6,406 nt of DNA from Desulfobacterales bacterium (GTDB lineage: Bacteria; Desulfobacterota; Desulfobulbia; Desulfobulbales; BM004): NCBI GenBank assembly GCA_030621655.1, contig JAUXHH010000098.1:1-6406 (forward strand), read 5' to 3'. The translations under genes and the position numbers were made by a program. The notes under the pieces are model-generated. The model saw only the letters and a list, made by a program, of their open reading frames with translations. It made no database searches and was not told the DNA's origin. This document shows positions 1 to 5,365 of the stretch, one piece after another; position 1 is the stretch's first letter; every line of letters starts with the position of its first letter.

Positions 1-42
1 TACCTTTCCATTGTGCAAATCTATGCAGGGTCTGAATTTCAT
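1..42 (-). CDS. hisA: HisA, N-terminal 14 codons only (runs off left edge)
   Basis: The minus strand from 42 to 1 reads MKFRPCIDLHNGKV in 14 complete codons and continues beyond the window. The motif FRPCIDLHNGKV is the N-terminus of phosphoribosylformimino-5-aminoimidazole carboxamide ribotide isomerase, the fourth-step isomerase of histidine biosynthesis, a cytosolic TIM barrel. The usual bacterial HisA begins like IPAxDLxxGKVVRL; the CIDLHxGKV form is the one I know from plant and fungal HisA (HIS6). The start is the first ATG after an in-frame TAG about 16 bases upstream. No Shine-Dalgarno sequence precedes it. It lies downstream of the fusA-NTPase unit but is separated from it by a terminator-like palindrome, so it may be transcribed on its own. 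Only 14 residues are visible, so the call rests on one short but distinctive motif. Confidence 0.72.
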   Translation of the reverse strand, partial: MKFRPCIDLHNGKV

Positions 43-49
43 AATGGAT

Positions 50-77
50 AAAATACACTAAATATGAAACGTCGCAA
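50..77 (-). promoter_or_regulatory. Candidate sigma-70-like promoter for hisA
   Basis: On the minus strand TTGCGA (77-72) and TATTTT (55-50) are separated by 16 bases. Each matches consensus at four of six positions. The predicted start of transcription falls at about 43, right next to the hisA ATG at 42, which would make the message leaderless or nearly so. That agrees with the lack of a Shine-Dalgarno sequence, but both hexamers are weak. Confidence 0.3.
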
Positions 78-98
78 GCCTAAGAAAAAAAGTAACAT

Positions 99-129
99 AA
101 AAAAGGGGACAGATTTGAAATCTGTCCCC
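99..129 (-). terminator. Probable intrinsic terminator after the fusA-NTPase unit
   Basis: Read on the minus strand, a 12-bp stem (GGGGACAGATTT pairing with AAATCTGTCCCC, one central base; in practice about 10 bp with a 5-base loop) is followed directly by six U residues (104-99). The four G-C pairs sit at the base of the stem next to the U-tract, as expected for a rho-independent terminator. On the plus strand no U-tract follows, so the direction is clear. It lies 158 bases past the NTPase stop and 57 bases before hisA, so it could also act as an attenuator for hisA. Confidence 0.6.
105..129. repeat. 25-bp palindrome of a probable dispersed repeat family
   Basis: The 12-base arms are perfect inverted copies around a single G at 117. 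From memory, this GGGGACAGATTT core recurs in many deltaproteobacterial genomes, where its translation gives small spurious proteins containing GTDLKSVP. The same six residues appear here in a 42-codon plus-strand frame. Only one copy lies in the window, so the repeat status is recall and not seen directly. Confidence 0.45.
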
Positions 130-161
130 AGCAAAAAATCAAAACTCCTTTTAGGACCCGT

Positions 162-265
162 GAGTCGTTGGATATCTCGCAGGTTCAGGTAAGCGACCAA
201 CGGGAGACTCCGAGGAAGAGTATGGACGGCTATGGTAACCCATGCCGGACAGGTGATGACACTGT
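162..265. other. Strong secondary-structure element, candidate structured RNA
   Basis: Three helices are nested in about 100 bases. Helix 1: GAGTC (162-166) pairs with GACTC (206-210), GTTGG (167-171) with CCAAC (197-201), and TCGC (177-180) with GCGA (193-196), with bulges at 172-176 and 202-205 and a 12-base loop at 181-192. Helix 2: CGGC-ATGG (227-235, T231 bulged) pairs with CCATGCCG (240-247) around a TAAC loop. Helix 3: ACA-GTG (249-255, G252 bulged) pairs with CACTGT (260-265) around ATGA. The element lies between the NTPase stop and the palindrome at 99-129, on the leader side of hisA. The plus strand is purine-rich in the unpaired parts, so the transcribed strand is uncertain. I do not recognise any known riboswitch or ribozyme consensus in it. 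Confidence 0.35.
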
Positions 266-286
266 AAATGAAATATATCCGGCGAC

Positions 287-985
287 TTACGCCTTGACCA
301 TCATGGTGGAAGGATCAAGATTGAGAACCTTTCCAGCGGCAGAATCGTACTCATCCTTTATGATATCAAGCAAAATAGCATCTTGCTTCGGCTGCAGAAG
401 GATAACCGTATCGAACAACCCGTCAACCTCATGACAGGGGGCAGGCACACCGGCGGCGCTCACCCGGTCATCATCCCTGTGACGCAGGGCAGAAAACCAT
501 ACCTGTACGTTCATGGCGGCCATCATCTCCTTCAGGTCCATTATGGATTCATAGTCAGCCTCGCTAAAATCATAGCCATCAACAACTACAATATCAGGCC
601 TGAAGATATTCTGGTAAACAAGATCATTGAGACGCTCTTCCAGCTTAGGCCTGCTGAAAGCTGCTTCCTTAAAAGTCATAATCATACGGTTACGCATGAG
701 TTCATTTTCAATTTCAGCAGCATTTTCCAGCTGAAAACCTTCTGCGATATATTTGAAAATATCATCATACCAGGCCTTAGCCTTTCCCAGGTCTTCCCCT
801 ACACTGACATGCAGCACCTTCTGGCCCCGCAACATGCTGTCCATGGCAATCTGCACCAGAATGGCTGTCTTTCCCAATCCAGCCCTGGCCATGACCAATC
901 CCATGCGGTGGTCTGGCAACGACTCTGGTGATAATGGATTAAGAACACGTAACGGGTTTTTTTTGATCAAATCCTCTTTCAACAT
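287..985 (-). CDS. RecA/KaiC-like P-loop NTPase, function unknown
   Basis: This 232-residue protein has a Walker A motif, ARAGLGKT (residues 33-40, with Ala in place of the usual first Gly). A strand-plus-acidic motif, VLHVSVGED (57-65), resembles the segment carrying the catalytic Glu in RecA/DnaB/KaiC folds. The Walker B strand is PDIVVVD (130-136). There is no signal peptide or membrane segment, so it should be cytosolic. A single NTPase core with no obvious second domain is short for DnaB or KaiC. The start is fixed by a strong CAGGAG seven bases before the ATG. It begins only 34 bases after the fusA stop on the same strand with no terminator between, so the two are probably co-transcribed and EF-G and the NTPase would be made together. 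I cannot name a substrate; an ATP-dependent helper of translation or a DNA-related ATPase are both possible. Confidence 0.85.
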   Translation of the reverse strand: MLKEDLIKKNPLRVLNPLSPESLPDHRMGLVMARAGLGKTAILVQIAMDSMLRGQKVLHVSVGEDLGKAKAWYDDIFKYIAEGFQLENAAEIENELMRNRMIMTFKEAAFSRPKLEERLNDLVYQNIFRPDIVVVDGYDFSEADYESIMDLKEMMAAMNVQVWFSALRHRDDDRVSAAGVPAPCHEVDGLFDTVILLQPKQDAILLDIIKDEYDSAAGKVLNLDPSTMMVKA

Positions 986-1019
986 AATAAAACTCCTGAA
1001 ACCTATTTATTAAAGGTCA

Positions 1020-3104
1020 TTATTTTGACTTTTGCTTCTCTGCTTGAAATATTTTTATTATTTCTTCGGCAACTGATTTTGGCACCTGCTTAAAGGTGGC
1101 AAACTCCATGGTAAATTCCGCTTTGCCCTGGGTAAGAGATCGCAATACAGTAGAATAGCCGAACATTTCCGATAACGGGACCTCGGATTCAACCGAAGTA
1201 TAATTCGCCTCCTCGACGGTACCTACGATCATGCCGCGCCTCTGGTTCAAGCTGCCCATGACAGCCCCCTGAAACTCCGAGGGACCTTCCACAGCAACTT
1301 TCATGATGGGCTCAAGGATTACAGGTTTTGCCTTCTGGTAACCCTCCTTGAAAGCACCTCTGGCAGCCAGCTGAAAAGCTACATCTGATGAGTCAACATT
1401 GTGGGAAGAACCATCATTTATAGTAACCCTTACTCCGGTAATGGAGGCCCCTGCCAGAGAGCCTTTTTTAAGACTTTTCTGAAAGCCCTTGTCACAGGAT
1501 GAGATAAACTCGCGGGGAATAGAACCTCCCACGATCTTATCGATAAATTCATATTCCTCATCTTCCATGGGCTCCATAAAGCCGCCCACACGGCCAAACT
1601 GGCCAGAACCACCGGTCTGCTTCTTGTGGGTATAATTAAACTCAGCCCTCTGGGTAATTGTTTCACGATAGGCGACCTGGGGCTGTCCCACTTCTACTGC
1701 GGCATCATACTCGCGCTCCATGCGTTCGATATACACCTCAAGATGAAGCTCACCCATGCCTGAAATAATTGTTTCGTTAGTCTCATGGTCCACAAAGGTC
1801 TTGAATGTCGGGTCTTCCTTGGTGAACCTGTTCAGCGCCTTTGACATATTGACCTGAGCCTTGTTGTCTTCAGGTATGATTGCCAGTGAAATAACAGGTT
1901 CCGGCACAAACATGGAACTCATTGACACAGAAACCTCCGGGGAGGTAAAGGTATCACCCGAAGCACAGTCAATACCAAATAGGGCAACAATATCACCGGA
2001 AGCAGCCTCTTGGATTTCCTCCATCTCGTCCGAATGCATCCTGACCAGACGGCCTATTTTGACCTTTTTGCCATCACGACTATTGATAATAGTATCACCT
2101 TTTTTCATAGTACCCTGGTAGACTCGGATATAGGTCAACTGTCCGTAGCGCCCGTCTTCAAGCTTGAAAGCAAGGGATATTAAAGGATCCTCAGCATTGG
2201 TAGTGAGAACGATTTCCTTCTCTTCATTTTCAAGGTCAAGGGCTGTATTATGAATATCTTTGGGAGTCGGAAGATAGGCGGTAACAGCATCGAGCATGGA
2301 CTGAACACCTTTATTCTTGTATGCCGATCCCATGAATACCGGCACCAACTCCAGACTGAGGGTGCCGATCCGGACTGCATCGCGGATCATCTCTTCGGTG
2401 GGGGTTCCTTCCAGAATTGCTTCCATCAGTTCTTCTGAATACATTGATGCTGCATCAAGGAGTTCCTCGCGCTTTGCATCAGCCTCTTCCTGAAGCTCTG
2501 CAGGAATATCCGTTTCCCTGATCACCTCGCCATTATCGCCTTCAAAGTAAATGGCCTTCATGGTCACAAGGTCAACAACCCCCTTCAGGTCTGCTTCAAG
2601 GCCGATAGGCATTTGCAGCATCACGGCATTAAGGTCCAGTTTCTCCCTGACCTGCTGGGCCACCCTGTGAGGGTTGGCGCCGGTGCGATCACATTTGTTG
2701 ATAAATACTATGCGTGGCACCTTATAACGGGTCATCTGACGATTGACTGTGATGCTCTGGGATTGAACCCCACCCACAGAACACAAAATGAGAACAGCGC
2801 CGTCCAGAACCCTTAGGGCTCTTTCCACTTCAATGGTAAAATCAACATGGCCCGGGGTATCAATTATGTTGATGGCATGACCTTTCCAATTGCAGTAAGT
2901 CGCTGCCGACTGGATGGTAATACCTCTTTCCTTTTCCAGTTCCATGGAGTCCATCTTGGCTCCGACACCATCCTTGCCGCGCACTTCATGTATGGCGTGT
3001 ATTCTTTGCGTATAAAAGAGAATACGTTCGGTCAGAGTGGTTTTCCCAGAGTCAATATGGGCACTGATGCCAATATTTCTTAACTTATCCAAATTCGCTT
3101 TCAT
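1020..3104 (-). CDS. fusA: Elongation factor G, spdEFG1 / mitochondrial EF-G1-like type
   Basis: This 694-residue translational GTPase drives ribosomal translocation of tRNA and mRNA in the cytosol. Motifs in order: G1 AHIDSGKT (15-22), G2 RGIT (60-63), G3 DTPGH (82-86, His86 the catalytic residue), G4 NKCD (136-139), G5 SAYKN (260-264), GMGELHLE in domain III (449-456), the domain IV tip HKKQTGGSGQFG (493-504) and a C-terminal domain V with EPIMKV. Length and domains are complete. The signatures HIDSGKTTLTER, GKDGVGA (43-49), DSMELE and FGIDCASGDTFT (376-387) match mitochondrial EF-G1 and bacterial spdEFG1, not classical EF-G (HIDAGKTTTTER, MDWMEQEQERG). In that family a second paralogue, spdEFG2, handles ribosome recycling and should lie elsewhere in the genome. 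The start has GAGGA seven bases upstream. tRNA-Phe lies upstream but is terminated separately; the NTPase gene follows. Confidence 0.97.
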   Translation of the reverse strand: MKANLDKLRNIGISAHIDSGKTTLTERILFYTQRIHAIHEVRGKDGVGAKMDSMELEKERGITIQSAATYCNWKGHAINIIDTPGHVDFTIEVERALRVLDGAVLILCSVGGVQSQSITVNRQMTRYKVPRIVFINKCDRTGANPHRVAQQVREKLDLNAVMLQMPIGLEADLKGVVDLVTMKAIYFEGDNGEVIRETDIPAELQEEADAKREELLDAASMYSEELMEAILEGTPTEEMIRDAVRIGTLSLELVPVFMGSAYKNKGVQSMLDAVTAYLPTPKDIHNTALDLENEEKEIVLTTNAEDPLISLAFKLEDGRYGQLTYIRVYQGTMKKGDTIINSRDGKKVKIGRLVRMHSDEMEEIQEAASGDIVALFGIDCASGDTFTSPEVSVSMSSMFVPEPVISLAIIPEDNKAQVNMSKALNRFTKEDPTFKTFVDHETNETIISGMGELHLEVYIERMEREYDAAVEVGQPQVAYRETITQRAEFNYTHKKQTGGSGQFGRVGGFMEPMEDEEYEFIDKIVGGSIPREFISSCDKGFQKSLKKGSLAGASITGVRVTINDGSSHNVDSSDVAFQLAARGAFKEGYQKAKPVILEPIMKVAVEGPSEFQGAVMGSLNQRRGMIVGTVEEANYTSVESEVPLSEMFGYSTVLRSLTQGKAEFTMEFATFKQVPKSVAEEIIKIFQAEKQKSK

Positions 3105-3131
3105 TATTACTTCCTCAAACTTTCCTCTATT

Positions 3132-3159
3132 ATTATCTGGGTATCATATTTATACCCAA
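3132..3159 (-). promoter_or_regulatory. Candidate fusA promoter
   Basis: On the minus strand TTGGGT (3159-3154) and GATAAT (3137-3132) are 16 bases apart. The -10 matches five of six positions, the -35 only three. Transcription would start about 20 bases before the fusA ATG, leaving room for the GAGGA ribosome site. The spacer is filled by the inverted repeat at 3138-3158. Confidence 0.35.
3138..3158. promoter_or_regulatory. Operator-like inverted repeat upstream of fusA
   Basis: TGGGTAT (3138-3144) and ATACCCA (3152-3158) are perfect inverted 7-base arms around a 7-base AT-rich spacer. The symmetry and centre spacing of about 14 bp suit a dimeric helix-turn-helix regulator. It lies 34-54 bases before the fusA start and overlaps the candidate promoter. 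No regulator gene is present in the window. Confidence 0.4.
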
Positions 3160-3502
3160 AAAACATCTCTTAAATTGTAACATATCTGCTTCAGCAATTA
3201 ACAGAAGCATAATGCCCAAAAAAAATAACCCGCTCTCCACTTTATATTAGGTGGCAGCAGGCGCTAACCGAATTCTGAATCTGCAAAAATGAGCCAAATG
3301 AAAAAGGCTGCCTTCACAGCTTAGGTTAATCCAAGCATTAGCCTGTTAGGCAACCAATTGATTTTGAATATGTATGCCTCTGCCCAAAGAAATGATCTTC
3401 AATGTGCGGCGTGCGGTATACACGTTTGCTGCCTCCATGTCAAGCAAAAACAATAAAAAAACAGCTGTATCGCTCCCGGATAACCGCAATCCTTTTTCCT
3501 CC
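3160..3502. other. Non-coding gap between tRNA-Phe terminator and fusA
   Basis: I see no credible gene here; the 79-codon minus-strand frame at 3346-3585 runs through the tRNA and its terminator and is spurious. Minor hairpins are visible: TGCTTC (3187-3192) with GAAGCA (3204-3209); AAGGC-T-GCCTT (about 3304-3314); GCTT-GG with CCAAGC (3319-3336); and GCCT-GTT-AGGC (3341-3351). None is followed by a U-tract and none is convincing alone. The gap is long for an upstream region of fusA, so regulatory content is possible. Confidence 0.5.
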
Positions 3503-3542
3503 AAAAATAAAATAGGAACTGCAAACGAAGTGCAGCTCCTAT
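3503..3542 (-). terminator. Intrinsic terminator of tRNA-Phe
   Basis: On the minus strand an 11-bp stem (3541-3531 with 3523-3513, one G-U pair; 12 bp if the adjoining T-A at 3542/3512 is counted) closes a 7-base CUUCGUU-type loop and is followed by a run reading UUUUAUUUUU (3512-3503). It begins about ten bases past the CCA end of the tRNA. Stem, loop and U-tract are all canonical. Confidence 0.85.
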
Positions 3543-3552
3543 GATATTTATA

Positions 3553-3628
<76 letters not shown>

Positions 3629-3649
3629 GCCATTCAAAATGAAGTGGCA

Positions 3650-3678
3650 AATATATGGAAGGATAAATTCCTTGTCAA
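3650..3678 (-). promoter_or_regulatory. Promoter of tRNA-Phe
   Basis: On the minus strand a perfect -35, TTGACA (3678-3673), and a -10, TATATT (3655-3650), are separated by exactly 17 bases. The expected start at about 3643 leaves a leader of about 14 bases before the tRNA 5' end at 3628. The TGA stop codon of the upstream RDD gene lies inside the -35 hexamer, so gene end and promoter overlap. Confidence 0.85.
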
Positions 3679-4136
3679 GTCATTTCTGCTGAAACCACTC
3701 TGGTTTGGGCCAACCTGTCGTGCCAGGCACACTGATCCTTATCAACTGCCGCCCATAGAAAACCGACCGCCAAAGGAGCAAATGATAAAATGTACCCGCT
3801 CCAGCGCAGAAAAGATGCGGCTGGGGAGATGAGTTCATTGTCATTCGTCTCCACCCTTATGCCCATTAGCATCTTACCTATTGTCTGGCCTAACCAGGCA
3901 TGAAAAAGGGTAAAGTATGCCATGTGTAATAAAAAAAAACTTAGCAAAAAAACAGGGGGGAATAATGCAAGAAAGGTGAGTATGGCCAGTGGTTCAATAT
4001 ACATAGCTTGTATGAGTTTACCCGCCAACAGGGCAAATAGAAAAAAATGAAATATCTCCAAAAGAACAAAATCAATGGCAAAAGCCATTACCCTGGTTCC
4101 AAAATTTGCACTATTTGTAATAATCGATTCAGACAT
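3675..4136 (-). CDS. RDD-family integral membrane protein
   Basis: This 153-residue protein has the marks of the RDD family: FGTRVMAFAIDFVLL at the N-terminus, with Arg15 and Asp22; GQTIGKMLMGIRV in the middle; and WHDRLAQTRVV near the end (138-148), with the second conserved Asp. Three hydrophobic stretches, about residues 17-40, 50-77 and 108-130, predict three membrane helices. Length is typical. The family's biochemical role is largely unsettled; some members are linked to ion or solute transport, and nothing here specifies the substrate. The start has only a modest AGGT seven bases upstream. The zinc-ribbon gene precedes it on the same strand with a 151-base gap that holds a palindromic segment, so co-transcription is uncertain. 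Confidence 0.9.
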   Translation of the reverse strand: MSESIITNSANFGTRVMAFAIDFVLLEIFHFFLFALLAGKLIQAMYIEPLAILTFLALFPPVFLLSFFLLHMAYFTLFHAWLGQTIGKMLMGIRVETNDNELISPAASFLRWSGYILSFAPLAVGFLWAAVDKDQCAWHDRLAQTRVVSAEMT

Positions 4137-4162
4137 TCACAGGACCTATAACATCATTGGTT

Positions 4163-4179
4163 ACAGGTATGATACCTGT
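4163..4179. promoter_or_regulatory. 17-bp perfect palindrome upstream of RDD gene
   Basis: ACAGGTAT (4163-4170) and ATACCTGT (4172-4179) are perfect inverted arms around a single G. It lies 27 bases before the RDD start codon. It may be an operator or part of the neighbouring repeat-like element, whose left arm it overlaps by three bases. No U-tract follows on either strand, so it is not a terminator. Confidence 0.45.
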
Positions 4180-4230
4180 CGGCGGAGATTCTTCAAAGTC
4201 TCACTTCGTTCCCTATCTACGAGGCCGACA
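4177..4230. repeat. Palindromic repeat-like element (possible REP-type unit)
   Basis: TGTCGGC (4177-4183) and GCCGACA (4224-4230) are perfect inverted arms that enclose two smaller imperfect hairpins, GAGATT with AA-G-TCTC and CT-CGT with ACGAG. The inner text, of the type gattctt...ctcacttcgttcc, resembles dispersed intergenic repeats that I recall from many bacterial genomes. Only one copy is in the window, so repeat status is inferred. Confidence 0.4.
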
Positions 4231-4287
4231 AAAATTGGCTGGGAATGATGGGGTATTATTAGGCTCGGTTCAGTTAAAAGTTGTTAC

Positions 4288-4878
4288 TTAATTCTCCTCA
4301 TCACCAAGGTCAAGGTCTATATCAACTGTATCTTCAGTGGCAGATGCTTCTGGTTTGTCGTCATCGATATCTTCCATAAAATCTTCCAGGTCAAACTCCA
4401 GGCCGCCCTCTTCTTCATCATCAACACCACCCAAGAAATCGAGTTCCTCAAAAGAATCCTCAGCCTTTTCAAGTTCAGGTTCTTCTTCAGCCTTTGCCTC
4501 AATCTCAAAATCAGCAGCCTCTTCAGGCTCTGCAAGACCAATATCAGCCTCCTCAGCGACTTCAAATTCTTCTGCTTCTTTCTCAAAAGAGAAATCAACA
4601 TCCTCTTCAGCAGCAGTCATTTCTCCCGCTTCTTCCTCGTCGGCCTCCATCTCCATGTCAAAGTCTATACCTTCATCACCGTCAGCCTCCATGGCATGAT
4701 CTTCGAAGGATTCTTCCGACTCAGAAAGTGCTGCTAAAGCCCCGCTGAGAAACATTGGGGCTTCAACTTTAATGGAAGTGCCTTGTAACTCGGAAGCAAC
4801 TTCTGATATATCTCGCCCGCACTTGGCACAGGAAGCCAGATGATCAAAAGAAATAAAGCCGCATTTGGGACAACGCAT
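4288..4878 (-). CDS. Zinc-ribbon protein with long acidic tail, function unknown
   Basis: This 196-residue protein opens with a compact zinc ribbon, CPKCG (3-7) and CAKCG (17-21), giving four Cys ligands (3, 6, 17, 20). From about residue 52 to the end it is dominated by Glu and Asp with scattered Ala, Phe and Leu, and is probably disordered. No membrane segment or catalytic motif is visible. The start is well supported: AGAGGAA lies seven bases before the ATG, and translation enters the zinc ribbon at once. Proteins with this head and an acidic linker are familiar from deltaproteobacteria, sometimes with a further domain; here the chain ends within the acidic part. Long open frames in other phases over this region come from its skewed base composition. 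Binding to a basic partner or nucleic-acid mimicry is speculation. Confidence 0.85.
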   Translation of the reverse strand: MRCPKCGFISFDHLASCAKCGRDISEVASELQGTSIKVEAPMFLSGALAALSESEESFEDHAMEADGDEGIDFDMEMEADEEEAGEMTAAEEDVDFSFEKEAEEFEVAEEADIGLAEPEEAADFEIEAKAEEEPELEKAEDSFEELDFLGGVDDEEEGGLEFDLEDFMEDIDDDKPEASATEDTVDIDLDLGDEEN

Positions 4879-5113
4879 CGCCAGATTCCTCTTTTAGATT
4901 TTTAAGATTGGATAAAATCCAGCTATCATTTATTCTTTCAATGATAACTGAAAACTAGACACCATAGCAAACATTAATATACACATTCTCATTTTGCATG
5001 CAATAACTATGACAAACTAACGACTATATTTATACAAAAACTAATAAATAATAATTGAAGGTCTTAAATTTTCCTTTATTTATAAATATCAATTGCTATA
5101 CAGGTGAATCCAT

Positions 5114-5138
5114 TGAAAATAAATTTCCTTTATTTTCA
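5114..5138. repeat. 25-bp AT-rich inverted repeat
   Basis: TGAAAATAAA (5114-5123) and TTTATTTTCA (5129-5138) are perfect 10-base inverted arms around TTTCC. It could be a regulator site or a weak hairpin. Part of the right half is also in the direct repeat TTTCCTTTATTT. Confidence 0.45.
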
Positions 5139-5256
5139 TCAAGATAAAAGTTTTTTATTATAAAAGCAAAGGAGTGGTCCTCTTATTTCTCCTCATTCAT
5201 ATACTATAAACTTATATGTTATTTCTGACCTGTTTCTGCACAATCACTTAACGGTT

Positions 5257-5289
5257 CATGGCAAGTCTGTTGAGGAATTTTTTGCCATG
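5257..5289. repeat. Inverted repeat CATGGCAA / TTGCCATG
   Basis: CATGGCAA (5257-5264) and TTGCCATG (5282-5289) are perfect 8-base inverted arms with a 17-base spacer. The site lies 77 bases beyond the stop of the Cys-rich gene. No U-tract adjoins it, so it is a poor terminator candidate; role unknown. Confidence 0.35.
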
Positions 5290-5365
5290 GGGAAAATTAG
5301 TGTCAAAAAAGTTTACTTTCCTGAACGGATTCATCTTGAAAAATGGTGATAGAAAAAGGACTGGT

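Larger units (their letters stand above)
4879..5365. other. AT-rich intergenic region with several inverted repeats
   Basis: No convincing gene is present. The stretch from about 4900 to 5230 is far richer in A and T than the flanking genes. It carries the zinc-ribbon gene's upstream region, with an inverted repeat TATCATT (4924-4930) / AATGATA (4940-4946). A 12-base direct repeat TTTCCTTTATTT occurs at 5070-5081 and 5124-5135, and two larger inverted repeats are listed separately. On the minus strand TATATT (about 4980) and TATAAT (5162-5157) could serve as -10 boxes, but neither has a good -35. Confidence 0.5.

Noticed and set aside
64..192. Plus-strand 42-codon basic frame beginning MKRRKPKKK and containing GTDLKSVP
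   Set aside because: It has no ribosome site, runs through the palindrome at 105-129 and the structured element, and its middle is the translation of the repeat.
160..265. 5' end of a group II intron (GTGAG after a hairpin, as in class IIC)
   Set aside because: Beyond GTGAG and a nearby hairpin I find no domain V, no reverse transcriptase and no clear domain I match; the resemblance is too thin.
168..931. Plus-strand frames at 168-434, 383-931 and 753-1013
   Set aside because: They are antisense to the NTPase gene, which has Walker motifs and a strong ribosome site; these frames have neither.
3256..3351. Integron attC-like site (GTTAGGC at 3345-3351 fits the GTTRRRY core)
   Set aside because: No matching RYYYAAC partner or long imperfect palindrome lies upstream at the right distance, and no integrase or cassette is present.
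4317..4748. Long frames on both strands over the zinc-ribbon gene
   Set aside because: They are Ser/Pro/Leu/Gln-rich translations of the skewed Glu/Asp codon run and have no start signals.
4960..5000. Fur-box-like sequence upstream of the zinc-ribbon gene
   Set aside because: AATGAGAAT is only a half-like match without the inverted partner.
5168..5349. Plus-strand open stretch ending KVYFPERIHLEKW, with AAGGAG at about 5168
   Set aside because: There is no ATG, GTG or TTG at a proper distance from the AAGGAG, and the only ATG (5287) leaves 20 codons. It is kept only as a possible remnant.
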